64,000 bases of DNA, from NCBI GenBank assembly GCA_958352845.1, contig CATWQC010000005.1, forward strand, positions 1 to 64,000. Direction: 5' to 3'. Each line of letters begins with the position of its first letter. Position 1 is the first letter of the stretch. Below the pieces are notes generated by a model that was not told where the DNA came from, did not search any database, and saw nothing but the letters and a program-made list of their open reading frames with translations. Of the stretch, positions 27,307-35,830 are shown piece after piece. The DNA comes from an uncultured Collinsella sp. GTDB lineage: Bacteria > Actinomycetota > Coriobacteriia > Coriobacteriales > Coriobacteriaceae. Both the position numbers and the translations under genes were made by a program.

Positions 27307-28176
27307 TTATTGAGCAATAGCGTAAAGGTCAAACCCGCCCTGCGGAGTGCTATCGACCGTATCGGGCGCCTGCGAGTTAAAGCTCACGGGAACCATGCGC
27401 TTTGAGGCGCGGAAGCGCGTGCCGTCGGTGGCGACGGGCGGTTCGTCGACGGTGAGCTCGTAGTCGCCGGGCTTGAGCTCGATGCCGTCACCAGCGGAAT
27501 TGACGTATTGATACTCGTCAATCGTCTGCCCTTTGAGCGTACGCCCCACGATGTGGATGAGCATTTGGCTGTCGCCACGCGCGGTGTCCCACATCGCGCC
27601 GTCCTTGACCTCGACCGACACATGTACCGAGCGCGTGCGGCTGAGCGATTGCTCGACAGACATCTCGACCTTGGCGGCGTCTTGACGCTGCTGCTCGACA
27701 TGGCTCCAAACGCTACCGATTGCCGAGCAGGCGATAACGCCGGCCATGAAGGCGATGAGGATGGGGCCGAGCGGAGAACGGCGGCCCGCGTCTTCCTCAC
27801 GAGCCAGGTCGGGGCGATGTGTGGGCGCAGGCGCCTGGGCGCCTTGCGCGGGCACGTCGAGAATGCTGAAGGATGCCGTGCTGTCGGGGTCGATGGTGTG
27901 ACGCGGCTGCGGGATCTTTGCCGGCGAGATGGACATGTCCGCCGGCTCACCGAGTGTGGCCGTGGCATCGGCCTTAGCCTCATCGGCCTCGGCTTGGGCC
28001 CAAGCCTGCTCAAAGGTCAGGGGCTCGGCGGCATCGGAGGCGGCATCAGGCTCGACAGCGGCATCGTTGCCGGTCTCGTCCTCGTCGCTCGACACGTCAC
28101 GCGACGCGGGCTCGTCCCACTCCTCGTCCGGAGCCTCGCCCTCGCTATACCACCATTCAAAGTTATCGATATCCAT
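27307..28176 (-). CDS. Hypothetical membrane protein with acidic N-terminal half
   Basis: 289 residues, family not recognised. Residues 1-70 are very acidic (Asp/Glu/Ala), the next 60 are Pro-rich, one membrane helix lies at about 134-156 (LGPILIAFMAGVIACSAIGS), and the remaining 130 residues are probably outside the cell with a beta-rich pattern (VHVSVEVKDG, DYELTVDEPP). The layout resembles actinobacterial membrane-anchored proteins with a disordered cytoplasmic tail. No catalytic motif seen. Transcribed alone, divergent from the MFS gene. Confidence 0.6.
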   Translation of the reverse strand: MDIDNFEWWYSEGEAPDEEWDEPASRDVSSDEDETGNDAAVEPDAASDAAEPLTFEQAWAQAEADEAKADATATLGEPADMSISPAKIPQPRHTIDPDSTASFSILDVPAQGAQAPAPTHRPDLAREEDAGRRSPLGPILIAFMAGVIACSAIGSVWSHVEQQRQDAAKVEMSVEQSLSRTRSVHVSVEVKDGAMWDTARGDSQMLIHIVGRTLKGQTIDEYQYVNSAGDGIELKPGDYELTVDEPPVATDGTRFRASKRMVPVSFNSQAPDTVDSTPQGGFDLYAIAQ

Positions 28177-28262
28177 ACGGGGCGCCCCTTAGGCCTCGCA
28201 AATAAACACTCGCTAGTCTTATACCCCCAGACGGCACCGAAGCTCACCCGCGCCGGACACGA

Positions 28263-28327
28263 AAACCGTCACAACATTCGACGTTTTTCCTCGTTTTCGA
28301 GATTTTCATCGAATGTTGTGACGGTTT
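28263..28327. repeat. Long inverted repeat between divergent genes
   Basis: Two perfect 19-base arms (AAACCGTCACAACATTCGA and its complement) separated by 27 T-rich bases, in the gap between the hypothetical membrane protein and the MFS gene. Confidence 0.75.
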
Positions 28328-28345
28328 AGGCGGCAGCCACGCCGC

Positions 28346-28380
28346 GAATGTGACAAAGAGACTGTCCCTTTGTCACATTC
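28346..28380. repeat. 35-bp palindrome, family P copy 2
   Basis: GAATGTGACAAAGAGAC-T-GTCCCTTTGTCACATTC, one mismatch in the arms. Same core as copy 1, different paired outer bases. It lies upstream of the MFS gene. Confidence 0.8.
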
Positions 28381-28436
28381 TGTTAGAGTTGCAGGGATTG
28401 AATCCCGCTTATTCACGCGACATTGGAGTGACAACC

Positions 28437-29678
28437 TTGACCGCCGCAACCACGCCAAAAAGTAAGTCAACCGCCGCCGCGCTCTCCCCCGCGCGCACCA
28501 AGCTCTGCCTGGCGCTGCTCGTGTTGTTAGGCTTTTCGCTCGGCTGTTCGGAGTTCGTGGTCATCGGCATCGAAAGTGACTTGGCGACGGAACTCGGCGT
28601 ATCGCTTGCCACCGCAGGCCAACTTATTAGCGTGTTCGCACTGATCTACGCTATCGCGACGCCGGTGCTCGCGCTCAGCACGGGGCGCTTCCGTCGTTAC
28701 CAACTGCTCGTGTGCTATAGCATCGTCTTTGTGCTCGGCAATCTGGTCATGGCGCTGGCACCCAACTTTCAAGTGCTGTTCGCCTCGCGCATCATCTTGG
28801 GCTCCGTCTCGGGCGCACTGCTCGCCGTGGGCGTGACGTATATCCCCGAGCTGCTGTCCCCGCAGCAGACCTCACTCGCCATCTCGGTGGTGTACGGCGC
28901 GTTTTCCGTGGCAATGGTCTTTGTCACTTCGATCGGCAAGTTTGTGGCCGACACGCTCGACTGGCACGTGGCCATGTACGGCACGCTGACCTTTGCCGTT
29001 CTGATCTGCGGAGCGCTCGTGATGTTTATGCCGCGCGCTGGGCAAACCGACGAGCCCGCCACCTTTCGCGAGCAGGCGGGTCTGCTACGCGAGCCGAGCA
29101 TCGTCACCGGCATGCTCATCTTTTTGTTTGGCGTGGGGTCGGTCTACGTTTTCTATGGCTACGTGACGCCTTATCTTGAGCAGGTGCTGGGCATGGGCAC
29201 GGTCGAAGCCAGTACCACGCTCATGGCCTACGGCGTGTTCTGCCTGATCTCGAACATCCTGGGCGGATGGATCGATGCGCGCTTTGGCATGAAGGCGCTG
29301 CTTGTGACGTTCGTGCTGCAGGCTGCGGCGTTACTCGGGCTGTTTGCTGTGGGCGGCACCATGCCGCTCGCGCTGGCCTTTGTCTTTAGCTTGGCGCTGC
29401 TCATGTACTTGTTCTCGGTGTCGTGCATCACGCACTTCATGGACGTGGCACGCAGCCGTCATCCCAAGTCGATGGTACTCGCAAGTTCGGTTGAGCCCAT
29501 GGCGTTTAACGTCGGCATCTCGTTTGGCACCGCAGTGGGCGGCGCCGTGGTAAGCAGCATTGGCATTGCGCACGTAGGCGCAGTGGGTGCCGCGTTCTCG
29601 CTTGTGGCCTGGGTGCTTACGCTGGTGACGATTAAATTGGCTCACTGGGAGCGCAGGCGGGCAAGGGCGCAGGCGTAG
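28437..29678 (+). CDS. MFS transporter, DHA1/AraJ-like efflux carrier
   Basis: 413 residues with about 12 membrane segments. The first helix carries GCSEFVVIGI, equivalent to the TEFVIMG motif of AraJ/YdhP-type drug and sugar exporters, followed by the GRFRRY loop typical of MFS. I chose TTG at 28437 because GGAG lies 8 bases upstream. A GTG at 28350 would make the palindrome part of the protein, which is unlikely. Probable substrate: a drug or sugar; not decidable. It may be read together with the phosphatase gene 45 bases downstream. Confidence 0.85.
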   Translation: MTAATTPKSKSTAAALSPARTKLCLALLVLLGFSLGCSEFVVIGIESDLATELGVSLATAGQLISVFALIYAIATPVLALSTGRFRRYQLLVCYSIVFVLGNLVMALAPNFQVLFASRIILGSVSGALLAVGVTYIPELLSPQQTSLAISVVYGAFSVAMVFVTSIGKFVADTLDWHVAMYGTLTFAVLICGALVMFMPRAGQTDEPATFREQAGLLREPSIVTGMLIFLFGVGSVYVFYGYVTPYLEQVLGMGTVEASTTLMAYGVFCLISNILGGWIDARFGMKALLVTFVLQAAALLGLFAVGGTMPLALAFVFSLALLMYLFSVSCITHFMDVARSRHPKSMVLASSVEPMAFNVGISFGTAVGGAVVSSIGIAHVGAVGAAFSLVAWVLTLVTIKLAHWERRRARAQA

Positions 29679-29723
29679 ATGCGATACTCGAGCTCGATGA
29701 TGGCGATCGAAAGGAAACCGCAT

Positions 29724-30170
29724 ATGCAACGTGTACTGTTTATCTGCCATGGGAACATCTGTCGCTCGACGATGGCTGAGTCCGTGTTTACCGAGCTAGT
29801 GCGGCGCGCCGGGCGCGCGGGCGAGTTTGTCATTGATTCCGCTGCGACCTCGACCGAGGAGATCGGCAACCCGCCACACCACGGCACCATTGCCAAGCTA
29901 CGCGAGGTCGGGATTCCCGTCGTCGCACATCGCGCACGTCAGGTGCGTCGCGCGGAGTATGGCGACTGGGACCACATTGTCTATATGGACGACGAGAACG
30001 CCCGCGCCCTGTACCGAATTTTTGGGAAGGACCCCGATGGCAAGATCTCGCGCCTGCTCGATTGGACCGATCGCCCCGGCGACGTGGCCGACCCCTGGTA
30101 CACCGGCAATTTCGACGCCACCTACCGCGATGTACTCGCCGGTTGCACCGCCATGCTCGAGCAGCTGTAG
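29724..30170 (+). CDS. Low-molecular-weight protein-tyrosine phosphatase
   Basis: 148 residues. The phosphate loop CHGNICRS at residues 8-15 contains the nucleophile Cys and Arg of the CX5R motif. The general acid Asp is in DPWYTGNFD. Start with AAGGAAA upstream. Family members act on tyrosine-phosphorylated proteins, often in capsule control, but no tyrosine kinase is nearby. Confidence 0.93.
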   Translation: MQRVLFICHGNICRSTMAESVFTELVRRAGRAGEFVIDSAATSTEEIGNPPHHGTIAKLREVGIPVVAHRARQVRRAEYGDWDHIVYMDDENARALYRIFGKDPDGKISRLLDWTDRPGDVADPWYTGNFDATYRDVLAGCTAMLEQL

Positions 30171-30233
30171 GCAAGCGAGGTCGCGGACCACGCCTTCGGC
30201 GCGAAACGAGCGTGGATAATCTCCCACACTCAT

Positions 30234-30268
30234 GAATGTGGCAAAGGGACTGCCCCTTTGCCACATCC
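30234..30268. repeat. 35-bp palindrome, family P copy 3
   Basis: GAATGTGGCAAAGGGAC-T-GCCCCTTTGCCACATCC; near-perfect arms. Lies 10 bases from the stop codon of the minus-strand DUF4143 gene, between two convergent genes. Confidence 0.8.
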
Positions 30269-30278
30269 GGGACTGGCC

Positions 30279-31640
30279 CTAGACCGGCTTGACCTCCAGC
30301 TTTATCCCCTCGGCGCAGGAGTCGCCCAAAACATCCGAAAGGGCCCAGGTCGCATATAGCGGCAAATAGAGAACCGCTCCGTTGCGCTCAACGTTGCCTC
30401 TCGAGAAAACGATCCCGAGCCTTACGCCATATTCAGCCGTATCAAGCACATGACCGAGCGCAGCGTGCGCGTGGTAATAGGAGCCCGATTTAACCTCGAT
30501 CGGAACAGCCGTCCCATCCGGTCCATCGACCACAAAGTCCACTTCACCGCGCTTTTTTGTCTGATAGTAGTAAAGCTGGCGATTTTGGGTAGCCAGCTGC
30601 TGGGCCACCACGTTTTCGTAAATGCCGCCCAGATTGGGCTCCTTGCTATCAAGATACGCCGCTTGGGCGACTCCAACGGGGTAGCGCGCCATCAACATGC
30701 CCGTATCCGATTGATATAGCTTGAACTGCGATGGCCGTGCCGTCTTGAGCAGGGGCGATTTTGGCTCGGTTACGATATCGGCTTTGAGAGCAACGCCGGC
30801 ATCGGCAAGCCAGACAAAATCTCGCTGGTACTTCTCGTAGTGAGCCTTGGGGTCAATGGAATTGAGCACGAAACGCTTGTGTTCGCCCTCAAGCATAATG
30901 GGGAGCTGATCGTAGATGCTCTGCACCTGAAGGGCACGCCCGCTTGCATACTTGGAAATATCCCGTCGGTACTGTTCGTTGAGCTCGGACTGTAGCTGAC
31001 GAACAGAGGCAAGGTCGCCCTGCGTGTCAAGGAAACGCTGCACGACCTCCGGCATTCCGCCGACAACGGTATAGGTCCTGAAGTTTGCCATCATCGCGTC
31101 ATGAATGTAATCAGGAATGGGCCTCTCGCTGATACACGCGTCACGTATCGTTTGGAGAGCCCCCTCGCTCACCCCGGTTGCCCAGCAAAACTCCTCAAAA
31201 TCGAGCGGGAACATCCTAAGCTCGTGGACATACCCCACGGGATAGGACCTGACGCCCTTGAACTGAGTCCCGAGCATTGACCCCGAAAACGCCCAGCGGC
31301 ACCTCCCGTCCTCAACAAGGAACTTTGCCATCGTCATGATGTCGGGGGCCTCTTGGACCTCATCGATAAACACGAGCGTTTTGCCTGGTGCAATCGACTT
31401 TCCCGAAAGAAGCGTCACCCTGCTGATGAAATCATCGGCATCCCGCGCCTCGAGAAGAGCATCTTTTGCCTGGCGATTTTCCATGAGGTTAAGCTCGATG
31501 TAGGTTGCATGGCTGGCTTTGCCAAATGCGCGAATCGAATAGCTTTTGCCGATCTGGCGAGAACCCGTGATGAATAAGGCCTTTTGCTCGGCAGACTTCA
31601 GCCAACGCTCCAGCTCTGCCGCTATTTTCCTGCGCAGCAT
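30279..31640 (-). CDS. AAA-type ATPase with DUF4143 C-terminal domain
   Basis: 453 residues. Walker A GSRQIGKS near residue 28 and Walker B TLVFIDEVQEAP define the ATPase part (PF13173-like). The C-terminal half has the DUF4143 pattern including GEVDFVVDGPDG, a restriction-nuclease-like D-x(n)-ExK motif continued by PIEVKSGS. This family is common in gut anaerobes and has no firmly known role. Start ATG with GAGGAGAG upstream. Surroundings are AT-richer than average, which hints at transfer. Confidence 0.85.
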   Translation of the reverse strand: MLRRKIAAELERWLKSAEQKALFITGSRQIGKSYSIRAFGKASHATYIELNLMENRQAKDALLEARDADDFISRVTLLSGKSIAPGKTLVFIDEVQEAPDIMTMAKFLVEDGRCRWAFSGSMLGTQFKGVRSYPVGYVHELRMFPLDFEEFCWATGVSEGALQTIRDACISERPIPDYIHDAMMANFRTYTVVGGMPEVVQRFLDTQGDLASVRQLQSELNEQYRRDISKYASGRALQVQSIYDQLPIMLEGEHKRFVLNSIDPKAHYEKYQRDFVWLADAGVALKADIVTEPKSPLLKTARPSQFKLYQSDTGMLMARYPVGVAQAAYLDSKEPNLGGIYENVVAQQLATQNRQLYYYQTKKRGEVDFVVDGPDGTAVPIEVKSGSYYHAHAALGHVLDTAEYGVRLGIVFSRGNVERNGAVLYLPLYATWALSDVLGDSCAEGIKLEVKPV

Positions 31641-31780
31641 AGGCTCTCTCCTCAGTGTCATCAAATGAAATGCAAAGTTTTATACGCTTGATTATCGATG
31701 AAACGCAGAATTTTTAGAACCTAAAATCAAATGAAATACAGAGATTTGAGATTATAAGCAAAAGAAGGGGCACCTCCGGC

Positions 31781-31815
31781 GAATGTGTCAAAGGGGCTGT
31801 CCCTTTGACACATTG
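31781..31815. repeat. 35-bp palindrome, family P copy 4
   Basis: GAATGTGTCAAAGGGGC-T-GTCCCTTTGACACATTG, near-perfect, 7 bases from the stop codon of the next minus-strand gene. Confidence 0.8.
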
Positions 31816-31822
31816 CGCTCGA

Positions 31823-32152
31823 CTACTCGTCAACGATCTCGGCAAGCCAGACGTTCAGCGTATCGACCTCGGGGCAGCAGAACTTTGCCGTACCGGGCTC
31901 GTTGCCAGGCACAGTTCCGCCATAGCGCAGGATATCGATATAGGGAAAGCCCACATGGCAGGCCATGGCGCACATCTTGCCGCGGTCTCGGTCGAAGTCA
32001 AAAACGTCGCCCGGCTTGTGACCATGGTGGCAGCGGCACGCACCCAGCTGGTCCACGCAGCTCACGCGGATACGCGGACGCTTGCCACGCGGCGCGCCGA
32101 GCGGCTTGTTATCGCCCGCAGGCTTGATGCCGCCCTCGCCAGCATTACTCAT
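31823..32152 (-). CDS. Small cysteine-rich conserved protein (TIGR04076-like)
   Basis: 109 residues with several cysteines (SCVDQLGACRCHHG, MCAMACH, FCCPE), which could bind metal. The pattern of a GxxF-type strand followed by a Cys-rich end is like the TIGR04076 family, whose function is unknown; this assignment is by eye. Overlaps the 3' end of the pyridoxal-kinase gene by 8 bases, so it is translationally coupled to it. Confidence 0.6.
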   Translation of the reverse strand: MSNAGEGGIKPAGDNKPLGAPRGKRPRIRVSCVDQLGACRCHHGHKPGDVFDFDRDRGKMCAMACHVGFPYIDILRYGGTVPGNEPGTAKFCCPEVDTLNVWLAEIVDE

Positions 32153-32969
32153 GGTCGATCACATCCAGGCAGGCCTCGATGGGAAGGCCGGCCGATTTGT
32201 CCTCTTGGTCGGCATTGCGCTCGATAAGCTCTGCCACCACGCGCATGGCATCGGACGTCGCGCGCTGCAGACTCCAGCCTGCCATAACGCGGCCGACGAG
32301 CACCGCCGAGAACGTGTCGCCCGTGCCCGGGAAATAGACCGGAATGAGCTCAAAGGGAATCGTAAAGTACTCCCCCGCCACATGGTCGTAACCAATAACC
32401 GCGTTCGTGCCATTGACTACGGCGCTCGTAATGACCACCGACTTGGCACCCAGCTCGCGCACGGCGTCCACAAGGGCGCGGGCCTCATCGGGCGTAATTT
32501 GCTCGACGATAGGCGTGTCGGTGAGCAAACAGGCCTCGGTGTAGTTGGGAACCGCGTAGTCGGCGCACTCGAGCAGGTGCCGCATAAGGCCAATCGTGGA
32601 CTCGGGCACGCCCGCATAGAGCTTGCCGTTGTCGCCCATGATGGGGTCGACGAACACCTTGGTGCCCTTTTGCGCACGGCGGTGGCAAAAGTCCGAGATG
32701 ATGCGCGTCTCTTCCTCGGTCACGATAAAGCCGGTCGAGATGGCGTCGAATTCAAAGCCGAGCTCCTCCCAGATGGCGAGGCTCTGGCGCACGTACTCCG
32801 TGGTGTCGTGGATGTAGAACTTGGGGTAGTTGAGCGTGTCGGAAACGAGCGCCGTCGGCAGGTTATGGATACGGTAGCCCATGTGCGACAGCACCGGCAG
32901 CATGGCGGAAAGCGCGACCTTGCCGTAGCCGCACATATCGTTAATCAGCAGCAGCTGAGTGTTCTTCAT
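32145..32969 (-). CDS. Pyridoxal/pyridoxamine kinase (PdxK/PdxY family)
   Basis: Makes pyridoxal 5'-phosphate by salvage. 274 residues. The ribokinase-fold anion hole and catalytic Asp lie in PGTGDTFSAV; the N-terminal INDMCGYGKVAL segment is typical of PdxY-like kinases, and FVDPIMGDNG carries a substrate/metal loop. Start with GGGAG upstream. In an operon with the small Cys-rich gene. Confidence 0.85.
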   Translation of the reverse strand: MKNTQLLLINDMCGYGKVALSAMLPVLSHMGYRIHNLPTALVSDTLNYPKFYIHDTTEYVRQSLAIWEELGFEFDAISTGFIVTEEETRIISDFCHRRAQKGTKVFVDPIMGDNGKLYAGVPESTIGLMRHLLECADYAVPNYTEACLLTDTPIVEQITPDEARALVDAVRELGAKSVVITSAVVNGTNAVIGYDHVAGEYFTIPFELIPVYFPGTGDTFSAVLVGRVMAGWSLQRATSDAMRVVAELIERNADQEDKSAGLPIEACLDVIDHE

Positions 32970-33099
32970 GAGGGTCTCCCTTGGTTCGGGCACGGCGCAG
33001 CAGCGCCACAGTGCGACTAAGTGTAGCGCAGGGAGCACGGCAGGCGGGCGCTGGTGCCGTGGAGGTCGAATTGTTGCGGAAAGGTTACGGGAAGGAAGT

Positions 33100-33417
33100 T
33101 AGTCGTTGGGGACGTTCTTAAATGACTAGTCAAACAAGAACGTCCCCAACGACTAACCCAACGACTATCAGCGCAAGGAGTGTCCCCAAGTGCCGGCACA
33201 TAAGGAACGTCCCTAAGTGCCACCTAAGTGCCAAAACGACTGGTCGGGCAACACCGATGTTTTGGCGAAGTCAGCGAAAACTCGCCAGAGTGAGCAAGGT
33301 GCCTTGAAACGAGGCGGCATTGACCTTCTGGTCATGCCGCCGAAGTTGAAAGGCAGATTGCCGCTCTGGCGGGTTTGCAGCGTCGAGCCGTTACGCGGTT
33401 TGGTAAAACCGCGTAAC
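33100..33417. repeat. Composite structured intergenic repeat, copy C
   Basis: Starts with a 56-bp inverted repeat nearly identical to that of copy D (33100-33155), then GTGCCGGCAC motifs. An outer stem follows (33278-33290 with 33364-33376), then a middle stem TGCCTT/AAGGCA (33300-33305 with 33350-33355), a perfect inner stem GGCGGCAT.GACC-TTCT-GGTC.TGCCGCC (about 33313-33341) and the terminal hairpin (33390-33417). The middle stem has changed on both sides compared with copies A and B, keeping pairing. This copy lies between divergent genes, not at a stop codon. It fills most of the 547-bp gap. Confidence 0.85.
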
Positions 33418-33432
33418 CACTAGTTTGGTACC

Positions 33433-33461
33433 TTGACATTCATTTCTCATGCTCCTAGATT
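33433..33461 (+). promoter_or_regulatory. Promoter of the MarR-ABC exporter operon
   Basis: TTGACA and TAGATT are 17 bases apart. Overlapping and downstream is an imperfect inverted repeat TTGGTTAGG ... CCTAACTAA (about 33460-33495), a candidate MarR operator. Confidence 0.75.
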
Positions 33462-33516
33462 GGTTAGGCACAAAACAATTCCACTACCTAACTAAAGAAA
33501 GGAGCAACACTAATTC

Positions 33517-34023
33517 ATGTGCGATGAACCTCTTAACCTTTGTTCGCACGAGCCCGGCGGCGAGATGTCGCAGCCGGCGGATGTACCCGAAGCGGTCAGC
33601 GCCGAAGACAAACTCGCCAAGCGCATCCTGAGCGGCCTGGGTTTTTGCGGCCATTACATGCATTTTCATGGCGGAGGCGTGTCCGGCAAGGCGCCCATCA
33701 TCTGCCTGCTGGCCAAGCAGCCCGGCGGCGAGATGTCGCAGCAGGAACTCGGCATGCACTTTGACCTCAAGCCGGGGTCGCTTTCCGAGATCCTGTCCAA
33801 GCTCGAGGTCAACGGCCTCATTGAACGCAGCCGTAACCCCAAGGATCGACGGCAACTCACCATTCGCCTGACCGAAACCGGCCGGGAAAACGCTCGCATC
33901 GACCAGACAGCCCGCATTCGCTTTAGGGAACAGGCCTTTAGCGCCCTTACGCACGACGAGCGCGAACAGCTCGCCGAGATGCTCGAAAAAATCCGCGTAA
34001 CCTGGGAGGAACTGGATGATTAA
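33517..34023 (+). CDS. MarR-family transcriptional regulator
   Basis: 168 residues with a winged helix: QQELGMHFDLKPGSLSEILSKL recognition region (about residues 75-96) and the wing RNPKDRRQLTIRLTETG. The gene overlaps the first exporter gene by 8 bases, so it very likely controls it. Unusual: the heptapeptide PGGEMSQ occurs twice, at residues 13-19 and 68-74, encoded by near-identical DNA. The N-terminal 30 residues are therefore probably the result of a small internal duplication. Confidence 0.88.
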   Translation: MCDEPLNLCSHEPGGEMSQPADVPEAVSAEDKLAKRILSGLGFCGHYMHFHGGGVSGKAPIICLLAKQPGGEMSQQELGMHFDLKPGSLSEILSKLEVNGLIERSRNPKDRRQLTIRLTETGRENARIDQTARIRFREQAFSALTHDEREQLAEMLEKIRVTWEELDD

Positions 34024-35830
34024 AACCCTCATGGGAAGCATCCGCGATTACAAGAAGGTCACGATCGCCACGCCGCTGCTGGTGCTTGGCGAGGTGCTCT
34101 GCGAAATGATGATCCCGTTTATCACCGCCGACATGATCGACGCCATCAAAGACGGTGCCACCGTCGCCCAGATGCTTCCCACCGCAGGCTTTTTGGTGCT
34201 CATCGCACTGACGTCGCTCGCTTTTGGTGCCGCCGCCGGCGTCACCTGCAGTCATGCGAGCTGCGGCTTCGCCAAGAACCTGCGTCACGACCTGTTCTAC
34301 AAGATCCAGACGTTCAGCTTTGCCAACATCGATGAGTTCTCGAGCTCCTCGCTCGTCACCCGCCTCACCACCGACATCAACAACGTGCAGCAGGCCTTTA
34401 TGATGCTCATCCGCATCGCCGTGCGCGCGCCGCTGGTGCTGGTCTTTGCCTTTGCCATGGCCTACGCCATGGGCGGCAGCGTCGCCATGGTCTACCTGGT
34501 CATCATTCCGCTGCTGGGCTTTGGCCTGTTCTTTATCATCTATAAGGTGCGCCCGATCTTTGCCCGCGTGTTCCGCAAGTACGACGCGCTCAACGAGTCC
34601 GTCGAGGAAAACGTCACCGGCATGCGCGTGGTCAAGAGCTACGTGCGCGAAGACTTTGAGAAGGAGAAGTTCGCCACCGCCGCGCGCGACGTCCAGATGG
34701 ACTTCACCCGCGCCGAGAAGCTGCTCGCCTTTAACAACCCCATGATGAACATCTGCGTCAACGGCGCATTTGTCGTCATCATCTACCTGGGATCCAAGCT
34801 CATCATCACGAGCCAGGGCACGCTGTTCGACGTGGGCCAGCTCTCCTCGATCTTTACCTATGGCTTCGCGATCCTCATGAGCCTGATGCAGCTGTCGATG
34901 ATCTTTGTCATGGTGACCATGGCCGACGAATCGGCGCACCGCATTACCGAGGTGCTGGCCGCCGAGCCCACGATCGCCGATCCCGCCGAGCCCGTGCTCG
35001 AGGTTGCCGACGGTTCCATCGACTTTGACCACGTGAGCTTTAAGTATTCCGCGCATGCGAAGCGCCAGGCGCTCGACGATATCGACCTGCACATTAAGAG
35101 CGGCGAGACCATCGGTATCATCGGCGGTACCGGCTCGGCCAAGTCCACGCTTGTAAACCTCATCGCCCGCCTGTACGACGCCACCGAAGGCACCGTGCGC
35201 GTGGGCGGCATGGACGTACGCGACTACGACCTGGACGCGCTGCGCCACCAGGTGGCCATGGTGCTGCAGAAAAACGTACTGTTTAGCGGCACCATTGCCG
35301 AAAACCTGCGCTGGGGCGACCCGAACGCCACCGACGAGGAAGTCCGCGAGGCGGCACATCTGGCCTGCGCCGATGAGTTTGTCGATGGCTTCCCCAAGGG
35401 TTATGACACCTGGATCGAGCAGGGCGGCTCCAATGTTTCCGGCGGTCAGAAGCAGCGCCTGTGCATTGCGCGTGCCCTGCTGCGTCGCCCCAAGATCTTG
35501 ATCCTGGACGACTCCACCAGCGCCGTCGACACCAAGACCGACGCCAAGATCCGCGCAGGGCTGGCAAGCTATCTGCCCAACACGACCAAGCTCATCATCG
35601 CCCAGCGCATTAGCTCCGTGCAGGATGCAGACCGCATCATCGTCATGGAGGGCGGCCGCATCGCGCAGATCGGCAACCACGATGAGCTGCTCAAGACGAG
35701 CGAGATCTACCGCGAGACCTTTACCTCGCAGAACAAGATGTCTGCCGAGGGCGAAGAGGCCGTCGAAGCCGACACCGAGGCATCCGCAACACAAGCTCAG
35801 ACCCAGGAAGGAGGCGAGGCATATGAGTAA
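34016..35830 (+). CDS. Heterodimeric ABC exporter, subunit with degenerate ATP site
   Basis: 604 residues: a six-helix exporter membrane domain (1-320) fused to an ATPase domain. Walker A is GGTGSAKST, signature VSGGQKQR. Walker B reads ILILDDSTSAVD, with Asp where the catalytic Glu should be, and the C-terminus is an acidic, Gln-rich tail. This matches the subunit with the non-hydrolytic site in pairs such as TM287/288 or LmrCD. Drug or lipid export is typical of the family. Start overlaps marR and the end overlaps the partner gene by 8 bases. Confidence 0.92.
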   Translation: MIKTLMGSIRDYKKVTIATPLLVLGEVLCEMMIPFITADMIDAIKDGATVAQMLPTAGFLVLIALTSLAFGAAAGVTCSHASCGFAKNLRHDLFYKIQTFSFANIDEFSSSSLVTRLTTDINNVQQAFMMLIRIAVRAPLVLVFAFAMAYAMGGSVAMVYLVIIPLLGFGLFFIIYKVRPIFARVFRKYDALNESVEENVTGMRVVKSYVREDFEKEKFATAARDVQMDFTRAEKLLAFNNPMMNICVNGAFVVIIYLGSKLIITSQGTLFDVGQLSSIFTYGFAILMSLMQLSMIFVMVTMADESAHRITEVLAAEPTIADPAEPVLEVADGSIDFDHVSFKYSAHAKRQALDDIDLHIKSGETIGIIGGTGSAKSTLVNLIARLYDATEGTVRVGGMDVRDYDLDALRHQVAMVLQKNVLFSGTIAENLRWGDPNATDEEVREAAHLACADEFVDGFPKGYDTWIEQGGSNVSGGQKQRLCIARALLRRPKILILDDSTSAVDTKTDAKIRAGLASYLPNTTKLIIAQRISSVQDADRIIVMEGGRIAQIGNHDELLKTSEIYRETFTSQNKMSAEGEEAVEADTEASATQAQTQEGGEAYE

